64,000 nt of DNA from Candidatus Omnitrophota bacterium. Lineage in GTDB: Bacteria; Ratteibacteria; UBA8468; B48-G9; JAFGKM01. The stretch lies in contig JAMWDI010000004.1 of the NCBI GenBank assembly GCA_023819375.1, forward strand, positions 124,001 to 188,000, in the 5' to 3' direction. How positions within the stretch are numbered: position 1 is the first letter of the stretch; every line of letters starts with the position of its first letter. A program made the translations under genes and the position numbers. The notes under the pieces were generated by a model. It saw nothing but the letters and a program-made list of their open reading frames with translations, searched no databases and was not told the DNA's origin. Shown in pieces: positions 53,076 through 62,325 of the stretch.

Positions 53076-54269
53076 TTATTCTTCACCTCCTTTTATTATT
53101 CGGTTTTTAAATATGTCTGCAATACATAAATTTGTCCCTTTTAAGATTCCTTCATTTTCATCAATATTAGAAAATTCAATTTTTAAATCTTCAAGAAGTA
53201 GTGGTAATGCCTCTTTTAATATTGAATTTTTAATTATTGAAAGAAGGAAATCACCTGCTTTTATAAGAGGACCACCAAAAACAATTACATCAGGATTAAA
53301 AATGTTGACTAACATTGCGCTCACTTTTCCTATATACTTTCCAGCATTTTCTATTACTTCAATACACAATTTATCTCTTCTATTTATGCATTCCACTATA
53401 TCTTCAATTTTTATTTTCTCTATATTGCCATTTACAATCTTTTCTATCTCTGAATGAACCCCCTCTTTTAAGCCATTTTTTATTTTTTCAATTATAGAAC
53501 TTATGTTTGCAAATTTCTCAAGACATCCATAATTCCCACAATAACATCTCTCCCCATCTTTTTCTACAATTATATGTCCTATTTCTCCACAGTTTCCACT
53601 ACTTCCATAAAATATTTTTCCATTTAGAATTATTCCAAGTCCAATTCCTTCTCCAAGATATATGTATAGAAGATTTTTTGTATTTTCATTTTTCCTTATT
53701 TCAAATTCCATCCTTGCAAGAACATCAGGATTATCAAAAAGAAAAATATCTTTTTTAAATTCTTCTTCTAAAATTTTTCTCAAATTAATTCTTTCCCATT
53801 TTTTCCAACCACATAATCCTAAAACTTCCCCTGTTTTTATATCTATGGCTCCAAGTAAAGATATTCCTATATTTTTCCATTTCGCTTCATCTAATTTAGA
53901 ATTTTCTTTTAAGTTTTTTATAAATGATATCATTCTTGAAATAAAAAGTTCCTCATCCTTTTCTGAAAATTCTTTATCCTCTTTGAAAATTATTTTATTC
54001 CCATAATTTGTCACTCCACCTATTATTTTATTTCCATCATAAGATATAATTATTGAATGATAAAAGTCTGGATTTATTCTGTAAAAACTTAGTCTTCTTC
54101 CTCTCCCTCTGATAATTTTTCCGTCTTTTACAATTTTCCCTTCATTAATTAGAATTTTTATAATTTTGCTAACTGTTATATTTCCAATACCTGATTTTTC
54201 TACAATTTCTTTTCTTGATAAAGGTTCTTTTTCTAAAATTAATTTTAAAATTAAATTTTTTTTCTTCAT
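53076..54269 (-). CDS. ROK-family transcriptional repressor
   Basis: 397 residues: N-terminal winged helix (LSRKEIVEKSGIGNITVSKIIKIL) and a ROK domain with IYLGEGIGLGIILNGKIF near 196, GNCGEIGHI near 218, and the zinc motif CYCGNYGCLEKF near 234. The usual catalytic segment is DNPDVLARMEFE, without the full END-type motif, so it probably senses but does not phosphorylate sugars. XylR/NagC-type control of the operon behind it (prepilin, Gfo/Idh, DegT and others) is likely. A minus-strand TTGACA lies at 54317-54312 with only a weak -10. Confidence 0.9.
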   Translation of the reverse strand: MKKKNLILKLILEKEPLSRKEIVEKSGIGNITVSKIIKILINEGKIVKDGKIIRGRGRRLSFYRINPDFYHSIIISYDGNKIIGGVTNYGNKIIFKEDKEFSEKDEELFISRMISFIKNLKENSKLDEAKWKNIGISLLGAIDIKTGEVLGLCGWKKWERINLRKILEEEFKKDIFLFDNPDVLARMEFEIRKNENTKNLLYIYLGEGIGLGIILNGKIFYGSSGNCGEIGHIIVEKDGERCYCGNYGCLEKFANISSIIEKIKNGLKEGVHSEIEKIVNGNIEKIKIEDIVECINRRDKLCIEVIENAGKYIGKVSAMLVNIFNPDVIVFGGPLIKAGDFLLSIIKNSILKEALPLLLEDLKIEFSNIDENEGILKGTNLCIADIFKNRIIKGGEE

Positions 54270-54584
54270 TTTTCTTTTCTTTTTTTATATTTTTAAACAT
54301 AATTTTATTTTTGTCAAATTTTTTTATTTCAAAAGTAAAATGTTTTGCATTTTTTTTGTTTAAAATATGTAAAAATGTTTAAGAATTAAATAAAATTTCA
54401 AAATAACAATTTTTTATTTTATAAAGGTTAACAAGAGCAGCATGTAAAGGAAGAATTTAAAAATTTTACTTTATAGGTCTAATAAGTTGGTTAATTTGTT
54501 AGTAGTGGTTTATTAATAAAATTGATTTAATCACAGAAAAAAACTGGAAGTGTACTTTTCTGGATTTAAAATTTAGTTCTTAAT
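54270..54584. promoter_or_regulatory. Non-coding gap with candidate ROK operator
   Basis: AT-rich 315-base gap with no gene seen. It holds the ROK promoter -35 (TTGACA, minus strand, 54317-54312) and, just upstream of it, a perfect palindrome AAAATG-TTTTG-CATTTT at 54337-54353 that could bind the regulator. The remaining 230 bases show nothing I can name. Confidence 0.35.
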
Positions 54585-55820
54585 TCATGCGTTTATTCCT
54601 GCAACATAACCAGTAGAAAAACACATTTGTAAATTGTAACCGCCTGTTTTCCCATCTACATCTATTACTTCACCTGCAAAATAAATATTATTTACAATTT
54701 TAGATTCCATAGTTTTTGGATTTATTTCGTCAACACAAATTCCTCCTCTTGTAACCATACTATCATAAAAAGGACGTGGTTTTTTTACTGTTAATTGGAA
54801 ATTTAGAAGTTTTTCTATAATTATATTTCTCTCCTGTTTTGTTAACTGATTGACTTTCTTATATGGATCAAGTGATGCTAAAAGTAAAAATTCATAAATT
54901 AAACCAGATGGCAAAAGATTTTTCATAAAATTTTTTAAAATTTTGTTTTGATTTTCTTTTATTTCTTTTTGTAATCTTTTATCAAGAATTTCTTTATTTA
55001 AGGCAGGTTTGAAATTTATTATTAATTTTATCTCGCCTTTTTCAAAGTTTTCAGAAATGTCTCCACTTATATTTAAAATTGCAGGTCCACTTACTCCATA
55101 ATGAGTAAACAAAACTTCTCCAAATTCTTCTCCTATTTTTTTATTACTTAAAAAAGCACTTACTTTTACATTTTTTAAAGTTATTCCTTGCCAATTTTTT
55201 AAGAATTTTTCTTTAATTTCAATTCCACATAAAGCAGGACATGGTTTTATAATTTTATGACCAAACTTTTCAGCAAAAATAAAACCATCTCCTTCAGAGC
55301 CAGTTTTAGGAAAACTTTTACCCCCTGTGGCAATAACAATTTTCTTACTTTTTAGAATTCTTTTGTCAGTAATAACCTTAAACTCATCCTTTAAATTTTC
55401 AATATCAATGACTTTCTCTTTCAAAAAAAGTTTAACTTTGTTTCTATCTAACATTTTTCTTATTGTTTTGACTACATCTTCTGCGTTTTCACTTTCTGGA
55501 TAAACTCTTTTGCCTGTATCAATTTTTAATTTAAGACCATTTTTTTCAAAAAACTCATAAAGGTCTTGATTAGAAAACTGATAAAAGACATTTATTAAAA
55601 ATTTTCCATTTTTATATTTTGAAAGATATTCATCATTTATTTCATTCATATTTGTTAAGTTGCATTTTCCTTTGCCTGTTAAAAGTAGTTTTTTACATAT
55701 TTGATTATTTTTATCAATTATTGCAGTTTTTCTTTTTCTTTCAGATGAAAAAATACCTGCAAAACTTCCTGCTGGTCCCCCTCCAACTATAACTACATCA
55801 AATTCTTCAATGTTATTCAT
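54585..55820 (-). CDS. HI0933-like flavoprotein (BaiN family)
   Basis: 411 residues. DVVIVGGGPAGSFAGIFSSE at 8-27, LLLTGKGKCNLTNMNE near 46-61, VIATGGKSFPKTGSEGDG near 160 and FAGEVIDVDGKTGGYNLQ near 382 are the family marks. Broadly conserved flavin reductases of unclear role; one relative reduces a bile-acid intermediate. Its ATG overlaps the stop of the radical SAM gene upstream by four bases, so the two are one unit. Gene is of normal length and appears intact. Confidence 0.88.
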   Translation of the reverse strand: MNNIEEFDVVIVGGGPAGSFAGIFSSERKRKTAIIDKNNQICKKLLLTGKGKCNLTNMNEINDEYLSKYKNGKFLINVFYQFSNQDLYEFFEKNGLKLKIDTGKRVYPESENAEDVVKTIRKMLDRNKVKLFLKEKVIDIENLKDEFKVITDKRILKSKKIVIATGGKSFPKTGSEGDGFIFAEKFGHKIIKPCPALCGIEIKEKFLKNWQGITLKNVKVSAFLSNKKIGEEFGEVLFTHYGVSGPAILNISGDISENFEKGEIKLIINFKPALNKEILDKRLQKEIKENQNKILKNFMKNLLPSGLIYEFLLLASLDPYKKVNQLTKQERNIIIEKLLNFQLTVKKPRPFYDSMVTRGGICVDEINPKTMESKIVNNIYFAGEVIDVDGKTGGYNLQMCFSTGYVAGINA

Positions 55821-56749
55821 TTTCGCCTGTAATATTTTTCTTTTTTATATATAACTTCAACAATATCACCTCTATTAATTAGATTTTTAAGCACGTCAAA
55901 AGAACCGCCATTTTCATTTAGAAATTTTTTAATTTCATTTTCGCTCATAGGATGAACAGATATAATACTTAAAATATCCTTAATTAAATCGCCGGTGAAA
56001 CCAAATTTACCTCCTTTTTTTTCTTCAATAATTTTCACATTTAAGTTCATACTTTTAAGAATAATATAAGCAAGATCAATTTTTTCTTTTTCAGGTATTT
56101 CTACCCATTTTTCTGCCGGTGGTCTTGTTGGATAACCAATATAGGCAATTACTGGTTTTATCTTTTTTAAGAATATCCCTATTTTTTCTATCTCTTCTTT
56201 CTTATCATTTATTTTTTTTACTAACAGAGTCTCTGTTAATAACTCACCTTTAAATTCCTTTGCAAAAATTTCAATCCCTTTCAGTATATTTTCAAATTTA
56301 ATATTTGAAATTGGTCTATTTATTTTTTTCCAAGTTGTTTTATTAACTGTATCTATCTTTAATGATACACAATCTGCTTTTTTTAAATCATTTCTTACAT
56401 CTTCTCTCCATATCAAAGAAGCATTTGTAATAACAGCAATTTTAATCCCAAAATCTTTTAAAACTTCTATTTCTTCTCCAAGGTTTACGTCAAGAGTTGG
56501 TTCACCATCAGGAACAAAAGAAATATAATCAATTTTTTTGTCTTTTAAGTTTTCAATTGCTTCCTTTACTTGTCTTTTTATTTCTTCAGGTTTATAAAAT
56601 TCTTTTCTTTCCTTATAATAAAATTCAGTTTTTCCAATTTGACAGTAAATACAGGAATAACTACATTTTTTAGGGAAAGAAATATTGTTAATTCCTAAAC
56701 TTTGTCCAAAACGTCTTGAAGGCACAGGGCCAAAAACTATTCTTTCCAT
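55817..56749 (-). CDS. Radical SAM protein, COG0731-like
   Basis: 310 residues. GPVPSRRFGQSLGIN at 7-21 is a family opening, and the cluster motif is CSYSCIYCQIG near 29 (C-x3-C-x2-C). FVPDGEPTLDVNLG and VITNASLIW follow as SAM-contact strands. The last 70 residues look like a winged-helix domain (HPMSENEIKKFLNENGG). Members resemble wybutosine-synthesis enzymes but bacterial ones have no settled function. Start codon is seven bases after TATAAT (56762-56757), hence leaderless. First gene of a two-gene unit. Confidence 0.85.
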   Translation of the reverse strand: MERIVFGPVPSRRFGQSLGINNISFPKKCSYSCIYCQIGKTEFYYKERKEFYKPEEIKRQVKEAIENLKDKKIDYISFVPDGEPTLDVNLGEEIEVLKDFGIKIAVITNASLIWREDVRNDLKKADCVSLKIDTVNKTTWKKINRPISNIKFENILKGIEIFAKEFKGELLTETLLVKKINDKKEEIEKIGIFLKKIKPVIAYIGYPTRPPAEKWVEIPEKEKIDLAYIILKSMNLNVKIIEEKKGGKFGFTGDLIKDILSIISVHPMSENEIKKFLNENGGSFDVLKNLINRGDIVEVIYKKEKYYRRK

Positions 56750-56756
56750 ATAAAAA

Positions 56757-56762
56757 ATTATA
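56757..56762 (-). promoter_or_regulatory. -10 box of the radical SAM gene (leaderless)
   Basis: TATAAT on the minus strand, seven bases before the ATG at 56749. No good -35 at 16-18 bases. Confidence 0.45.
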
Positions 56763-56806
56763 CTTCTTTTTTATATTTTGACGAATGTTTATAAAGTTTT
56801 TCATAT

Positions 56807-56953
56807 ATGTTCAGGATTTTGAAGATAATCTGTCTGGAAAGAATTAATCATTGCAAGGAAAGAAATATAGAAGATGACTTAAATGAATTACAAAGGAGAG
56901 GGCAAATAGATGTGAAAAAATTGTTTAGAATTCTTTATAATATCAAATTTTAA
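56807..56953 (+). CDS. Possible 48-residue ORF or gene tail
   Basis: ATG at 56807 to TAA at 56951-56953. The product begins MFRILKIICLERINHC and ends RILYNIKF; the middle (RNIEDDLNELQRRGQIDVKK) is polar and protein-like, more so than a random AT-rich frame. No ribosome site. It may be a small gene or the end of a decayed one. It fills most of the 200-base gap 56750-56949, and its stop overlaps the end of the UroD-like gene. Confidence 0.28.
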   Translation: MFRILKIICLERINHCKERNIEDDLNELQRRGQIDVKKLFRILYNIKF

Positions 56954-57963
56954 AACCTTTGTGATGTAAACATTTCTACTATTGTAATTATGTTTTCAAG
57001 TGGAGTTTCAGGTCTTATAGGTTTTGCACATCCAAGAATATAACCCCCACCTTTTCCCATTTCTTTACATAACCTTTCTATTTCTTTTTTTAGTTGTTCT
57101 GGTTTTCCAAAAGGTATTATACTCTGACTTCCAAGTCCTCCCCAGAAAGTAATTTTATCTCCATATCTTCTTTTTAAATTATAAGGGTTCATATTCCTTG
57201 CTTCTGGTTGTACAGATTGTAAAACATCAAGACCAATTTCAACAATATCATCCATAATGTCATAAATAGAACCGCAACAGTGGCTTAAAACAACTTTTCC
57301 ACTTTTTTTAACCTTTTCATATAATTTTGCAACTTTTCCCTTTATAAACTTTCTCCATCTTTCAGGCCCAAGTATAACTCCTCTTTGATCCCCCCAGTCA
57401 TCTGAAAACATAACTCCATCAATTGGTAATTCAAGACAGATGTCAAGAAAACTGTTTTGTAATTTGTAAATTTTATTCAACAGTTCTTCATAAAAATCTG
57501 GTTTTGTAACTGACCAGATTAAAGCGTTTTCAAAACCGCAAATTGTCCATGTTCTTTCAAATAATCCAAATCCAATTCTTGCTACAATAAATTTATCTTT
57601 ATTTTCTTCTATAAATCTTTTAACTTCACAAATTCTTTCTTCTTCAATAAATTCTTCTATATCAGGGAATCTATAATTTTTAAAATCAGGTTGGGTTAAT
57701 CCTGGTTTTTCAAGATGCATTGGTTTTAAATCTATCCTCCATATACTTCCATAAATATCAATAACATAATTTTTGTCCATCTCTTTCCTTTTTTCAGTAT
57801 CAATTGGGCTTACACTTAAAATATAATTCTTTATTTTCTCTTTCCAAATATCATAAAATTTCTTATATTTCTCAATTGTTTCTTCTTCAAAATCAATAGT
57901 ATAAGGAATAAAATCTGTTTGCTTATGATTAATCACTTCATAGACAAGTTCTTTCTGAGTCAT
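56950..57963 (-). CDS. Uroporphyrinogen decarboxylase-fold methyltransferase
   Basis: 337 residues of the UroD/MtaA superfamily. Zinc-binding pattern H-x-C plus distant C is present: VVLSHCCGS near 225 and ILGCAKPIRPETPLENI near 308, as in corrinoid-protein:acceptor methyltransferases and unlike true decarboxylases. It could move a methyl group from a corrinoid protein to a thiol or tetrahydrofolate acceptor. It is the last gene of an operon with an MttB-like methyltransferase, which would load the corrinoid. No corrinoid protein is in the window; the operon runs off the right edge. Confidence 0.82.
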   Translation of the reverse strand: MTQKELVYEVINHKQTDFIPYTIDFEEETIEKYKKFYDIWKEKIKNYILSVSPIDTEKRKEMDKNYVIDIYGSIWRIDLKPMHLEKPGLTQPDFKNYRFPDIEEFIEEERICEVKRFIEENKDKFIVARIGFGLFERTWTICGFENALIWSVTKPDFYEELLNKIYKLQNSFLDICLELPIDGVMFSDDWGDQRGVILGPERWRKFIKGKVAKLYEKVKKSGKVVLSHCCGSIYDIMDDIVEIGLDVLQSVQPEARNMNPYNLKRRYGDKITFWGGLGSQSIIPFGKPEQLKKEIERLCKEMGKGGGYILGCAKPIRPETPLENIITIVEMFTSQRF

Positions 57964-57965
57964 TT

Positions 57966-60143
57966 TTACAAATCAAGAAAATGGAAGACTTTTTCTAAAC
58001 TAAAAGTAAATTTTCCATCTATAGTTTTCCCTATTTTTGCATTTTTACAATAAATACATTTTAACCTTTCTTCTGCTTTTATTTTAAATTTTATGGATTT
58101 ATCTTTCTTTTCACATTCTATATCAAAAGGTATATCTCTTAAAGTAATATTTCTAATTTCAAAATTTTTAAGTTCAGAATACCAAAATGGAGCAAAAAAT
58201 ATTATATTATTTCTCCCATCTATCTGTATTCCACAAACTCTTCTTATTAAAATATCGTTAAAAATACCACCCCATCCATAATTAAAAATATTATGTGTTG
58301 AATAGGGAAAACCAGTAAAAGGATTGTAATTTTCATAACAGTTTGGTTCTCCTGTGGCAATACATAAATTTATCGTTTTTTCAATCAATTCTTTGCCTGT
58401 TTCTAAAAAATTATTTCTTATAAGTGATTCAATAATCAACCAGTTTATATTTGGCCAAACCCTTCCGTTCCAGTAACTTTGATATTCGTCAAGAGAGTTA
58501 AAATAAGGATCATCAAGAGAAAGAGTTGGAATAGGATAATTTGTCCAGAATTCTTTTGGATTTAAAAGGTGTTTCAAAATTTTCTTTTTTTTATTTTCAT
58601 CAGGAATAAAACCAAGCATCGGGATCATTCCGCCTGGTGTTTTAACAAAGATTTTTTCTTCATCTATATACATATCTAAATAAAGCCCTATATTTTCATC
58701 CCACATTTTTTCTATTTCTTTTTTTAATACTTTTTCTCTTTTTTCATATTCTTTCAAAATATCTTCGCAATTTAATTCCTTTGCCATTTTCTTTATTAAA
58801 TATCTGCCAAGATAAATATATAAATTAAAATCTGGTGAAAAAATGTATCTATTTTCTTTAATAAGTGGAGAATTTCTCTGAATAAATGGTGGTTCTGGAA
58901 TGTATCTTCTTGAATTATCCCATCCACTTTCTCCTGGAACTTTTAAATAAACAAGTCCTTTCTCCATTCTGTATTTTTCCAAGTATCTATCAAATCTTAT
59001 AAGTGCAGGTAAGAATTCTTTCAAAATTTCTTTACTTCCTTTTTTTAAATATATATCCCATATTGCAATAGGCAAAATAAATGGTTGAACAAGTTCTTTT
59101 GTTATAATCTCATCAATCGCAAGAGTAAATGGTAAATGTCCTTCACTTGATTGATTTTGAATTATGTTTCTCAAAGAAGAAATTGAAATTTCAGTATTAA
59201 TATATTTTTCATAAATTGAATGAAAAGCAGAATCCCAGAACCATTGAGGAAGTAGTCTAAATTTTGAAGGACATGTAAATGGATTTTTAAAATTTCCTTC
59301 TTTAAAATCATAGATATTGCTATAAGACACATAATTACAGAAATAATAAATTTTATTTAATTTTAAAGAATTTGAATTAAAATATGGGACTTTCTTAATA
59401 AAAAACTCATTTAAAAATTTTTTCCTTTCTTCAAAGAAAAATTCAGGGTTTTCTATTGCTTTTTTAACTTTTTTTATTCCTTCATCCTTATTTTTGGAAT
59501 AAGAAACTGCAAAAACAATTTTTTCCCATTCTGCATGAATAGAAAAAAGAGTGGATTTCAGTTTAATTGGTATTTCAAGATAAAATTTATCGTTTTCTTT
59601 TTTAAGGGTGAAATTTTTGTTAAAAGAAAAGATTTTATAGAAATTTCTATGTACACCATCTTTTTCAAACAGATAAAAAATATTATCAATTAAATTAAAT
59701 TCATAATCAAATTTTTCTTTTTCTACATAATTTTCATCAAAAAACAGATCTTTTTTTTCAAACAAAATTCTCGGAACTATTTCACAAACGATTTTAAAAT
59801 TGCAGTCAACCTCATTTGATAAAAAAATTAAATCTACAAAAACATCATCCCATATAGTCTTTCTTTCCTTTATGTAAGTTCTTCTGTAGCCTATATATTC
59901 CGCTTTAATTTCAAAAGGATTCCATGAATAATTGGTAATATAAACACCTTTTCTTCCTTCTGGAGAAATAATATAAATATTAGCGTCAGACCCATCCAGA
60001 GGGCTACAATGATCAAAATTTTTACCTTTCCCATCCCATATGTTTAAACTGCCACCACCTAAAAATGAAGTATATGAAGTCAAAAATTTATCTGAAATTT
60101 CAAATTTATCTTTTCTTTTCAATAGATTTTCAATATCAATCAT
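57966..60143 (-). CDS. GH63/MGH1-like six-hairpin glycosidase
   Basis: 725 residues without signal peptide. A beta-sandwich N-terminal region (1-255) precedes an alpha/alpha barrel with RLLPQWFWDSAFHSIYEKY near 298, SSEGHLPF near 330, WDNSRRYIPEPPF near 410 and QSYWNGRVWPNINWLIIES near 557; such Trp/Arg/Asp motifs mark GH63/GH37-like hydrolases, including mannosylglycerate hydrolases. Asp in WDS and a late Glu would be the catalytic pair. Cytoplasmic cleavage of an imported glycoside is likely. It lies two bases from the UroD-like gene and overlaps the next gene by four. Confidence 0.78.
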   Translation of the reverse strand: MIDIENLLKRKDKFEISDKFLTSYTSFLGGGSLNIWDGKGKNFDHCSPLDGSDANIYIISPEGRKGVYITNYSWNPFEIKAEYIGYRRTYIKERKTIWDDVFVDLIFLSNEVDCNFKIVCEIVPRILFEKKDLFFDENYVEKEKFDYEFNLIDNIFYLFEKDGVHRNFYKIFSFNKNFTLKKENDKFYLEIPIKLKSTLFSIHAEWEKIVFAVSYSKNKDEGIKKVKKAIENPEFFFEERKKFLNEFFIKKVPYFNSNSLKLNKIYYFCNYVSYSNIYDFKEGNFKNPFTCPSKFRLLPQWFWDSAFHSIYEKYINTEISISSLRNIIQNQSSEGHLPFTLAIDEIITKELVQPFILPIAIWDIYLKKGSKEILKEFLPALIRFDRYLEKYRMEKGLVYLKVPGESGWDNSRRYIPEPPFIQRNSPLIKENRYIFSPDFNLYIYLGRYLIKKMAKELNCEDILKEYEKREKVLKKEIEKMWDENIGLYLDMYIDEEKIFVKTPGGMIPMLGFIPDENKKKKILKHLLNPKEFWTNYPIPTLSLDDPYFNSLDEYQSYWNGRVWPNINWLIIESLIRNNFLETGKELIEKTINLCIATGEPNCYENYNPFTGFPYSTHNIFNYGWGGIFNDILIRRVCGIQIDGRNNIIFFAPFWYSELKNFEIRNITLRDIPFDIECEKKDKSIKFKIKAEERLKCIYCKNAKIGKTIDGKFTFSLEKVFHFLDL

Positions 60144-60946
60144 ATAATTCCTCCCCTTTTTAATATACTATAACCAACTTCATAAAAAAACTTTTCAAGA
60201 TAATCTTTACAACCAATCCTTTCAAAAAATTTTTTAATATCATTTATATAAGCAGGAATTCTATCATAATAAATATCTGAACCAAATAAAATTTTCCCTT
60301 TTTTTATTATGCTGTTTTCACCAAGAACTTTATTATCTATCCAGAAAATCTCTTTAAAAAATTCATAATTTCGTGAATAAATACATGGCCCTGACAGATC
60401 AAAATAAATATTTGGGTTTACTCTTGCAACTTCAACTGCTTCTTCATACCAAGGATAACCAAGGTGTGCTCCAATTATTATAAGTTTTGGAAAATTTCTT
60501 GAAATTGTTTCAAGATACACAGGTCTCATTCTAGAAGAAGATATGTTTTCTTGCTTGTTTTCTGCAGTTTTTCTTGAAACAATTCCTGTATGAAATAAAC
60601 AAATTAAATTTTCTTTTTCTGCTTTCTCATAAATAGGAAAATATTCTTCATCATCATAATTTTTTAACGGCCCTATAAATTTTAAACCTTTAAATCCAAT
60701 TTTTAAAAATTTGTCTATTCTTTCTTTTTTGTCAATTCCAAGACGAAAATGGGCAAAAGGTATAACAAAGGAAGGATATTTTTTATAAATTTTAATAACT
60801 TCCTCATTTCCCAAAATATATTCCCAATAGTTTCCCTCAATACCAGCCAGAACAATTTTTTCACATTTTATTTTTTTAATAATCTCCTTTAATTTTTCTT
60901 CTACTTTCTCAATTTTATATAAATGTGAATGAATATCTATTATCAT
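60140..60946 (-). CDS. Amidohydrolase-family protein
   Basis: 268 residues. IIDIHSHLYK at 2-11 gives the H-x-H metal motif; GLKFIGPL near 95 corresponds to the strand-4 region; CLFHTGIVSRK near 118 and LIIIGAHLGYPWYEEA near 157 provide further His; FGSDIYYDR near 222 the catalytic Asp. This is the amidohydrolase 2 set used by decarboxylases and lactonases. ATGA overlap with its downstream neighbour. Perhaps opens a lactone or removes a carboxylate from the sugar acid or methylated compound handled by this operon; that is inference. Confidence 0.83.
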   Translation of the reverse strand: MIIDIHSHLYKIEKVEEKLKEIIKKIKCEKIVLAGIEGNYWEYILGNEEVIKIYKKYPSFVIPFAHFRLGIDKKERIDKFLKIGFKGLKFIGPLKNYDDEEYFPIYEKAEKENLICLFHTGIVSRKTAENKQENISSSRMRPVYLETISRNFPKLIIIGAHLGYPWYEEAVEVARVNPNIYFDLSGPCIYSRNYEFFKEIFWIDNKVLGENSIIKKGKILFGSDIYYDRIPAYINDIKKFFERIGCKDYLEKFFYEVGYSILKRGGII

Positions 60947-60948
60947 TT

Positions 60949-62325
60949 TTATTTTAGTTTTTTTACTGCTTTTTCCCAGATTTTATTAAGTTCTTCTGAC
61001 TGTTTTTCATCTCTTTTAAAGTTATGCTTATTTAAAATTTCAATTGCTTTTTCTCTTGCTTTTTGCCATATTGATTTCTTTCCATTCTTTTCCCATATGT
61101 TGAATGTTTCATTTGAAAATATTTCAGAAACAAATAAATTCCTTTTATAATTTTGAAGTGTTTCAGGATGAGTGAGAAAAGTATTTTCTTTTAAAATACA
61201 TTCTTCCATTAATTCTATATTCATTTTATTCTCATCAAATTCAACACCTTCTAACAAACTTAAACAACTTTTTAAAATTTCATACTGAATTATTACCTGT
61301 TCAATAGAAGCAATTTCATCTATACAACACATTCCTGCCCAACCAAACATTTTAAAGCCCATAAGTAAAGACAATATAACTCCTGCAGAGGAAAATCCTA
61401 CTTGTGCATCTCCTGGATATTTTCCCATAGTATTGAAAACTTTTGCCATAATTTCTATTCCGTAAAATTTTCCTATCTGATATAGTAATAAATTTAACTT
61501 TATAAAATCTGGTCCCCCAAATACTATACTTCCATATTTCATGTCAAATGGATAAACAAATGGAGAAAAATATACTTCATTATTAGGAGATAAAATTTTT
61601 AAAATTGAGGCCCCTCCTATAACTTCTGCTATACTCTGGGCAATTGAAGAAAAGAAATCAACAGGGGAGGTTGCCCCAATCATAGGCATTGTTCCAACCG
61701 AAAAAGTTGTTTTTTTATCAAAATATCTTGAAGCATTTTCAATTAAGAATTTATCAAAAGCCATAGGACTTATCATATGCATACCAATTTCATATTTCCC
61801 TTCTATAAGACAAATAATTTCCTGAACTATATCAAAAACATAATTATCACTAAAAATGCCAGCCCCATATATTCTATCTGAAACATCAAGGCAAAACTTA
61901 TAAGTTGCAATTTCTGCTAATTTTTGGGGTAAATCTGATGGAAATACAAGAGCACAACCATAAGCACCAAGAGTATGAGCAATTTTTGTAAAAATAATTA
62001 AATCATTTAAAGTTGGCTTCCTTATCTCACCTGTATATAGGTCATAACATCTTAATGAATATCCAGAAACGTAAAATTTAATTTCCTTATTTTGTTCTTT
62101 TTGTTTTTTTGGGAATGGCCCAAATAATTCTTCAATTTTTTCTGGTTTTATGTAAACTCTATTATTCTTTATAAAAATATTTTTATCCTGTGGTATCATT
62201 TTTAAAATATTTTCAGAAGGAATGAGAATTCCAATTTTTTCAATCAATCTTAAGGCAAAATCATGTATTTTTTTTATTTCTTCATCTGTAAGACCACCTT
62301 TTAATTCCCACGTTATCTTTCTCAT
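60949..62325 (-). CDS. MttB-like corrinoid methyltransferase, no pyrrolysine
   Basis: 458 residues of the trimethylamine methyltransferase superfamily. LTDEEIKKIHDFALRLIEKIGI at 13-34, GAGIFSDNYVFDIVQEI near 155 and TMPMIGATSPVDFF near 210 are typical. No in-frame TAG occurs, so it is the non-pyrrolysine branch; characterised members demethylate glycine betaine, proline betaine, carnitine and related compounds by transferring methyl to a corrinoid protein. Overlaps the isomerase-like gene before it by four bases. Neighbours are sugar-type enzymes, unusual for this family and hinting at a methylated sugar or polyol derivative. Confidence 0.85.
   Translation of the reverse strand: MRKITWELKGGLTDEEIKKIHDFALRLIEKIGILIPSENILKMIPQDKNIFIKNNRVYIKPEKIEELFGPFPKKQKEQNKEIKFYVSGYSLRCYDLYTGEIRKPTLNDLIIFTKIAHTLGAYGCALVFPSDLPQKLAEIATYKFCLDVSDRIYGAGIFSDNYVFDIVQEIICLIEGKYEIGMHMISPMAFDKFLIENASRYFDKKTTFSVGTMPMIGATSPVDFFSSIAQSIAEVIGGASILKILSPNNEVYFSPFVYPFDMKYGSIVFGGPDFIKLNLLLYQIGKFYGIEIMAKVFNTMGKYPGDAQVGFSSAGVILSLLMGFKMFGWAGMCCIDEIASIEQVIIQYEILKSCLSLLEGVEFDENKMNIELMEECILKENTFLTHPETLQNYKRNLFVSEIFSNETFNIWEKNGKKSIWQKAREKAIEILNKHNFKRDEKQSEELNKIWEKAVKKLK

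Noticed and set aside
56778-56806. Promoter for the 48-residue ORF (TTGACG, 17 bases, TCATAT)
   Set aside because: The -10 would abut the ATG directly, so transcription would begin inside the reading frame.
60949-62325. Pyrrolysine-containing trimethylamine methyltransferase
   Set aside because: The frame has no TAG codon; it reads through as an ordinary protein.
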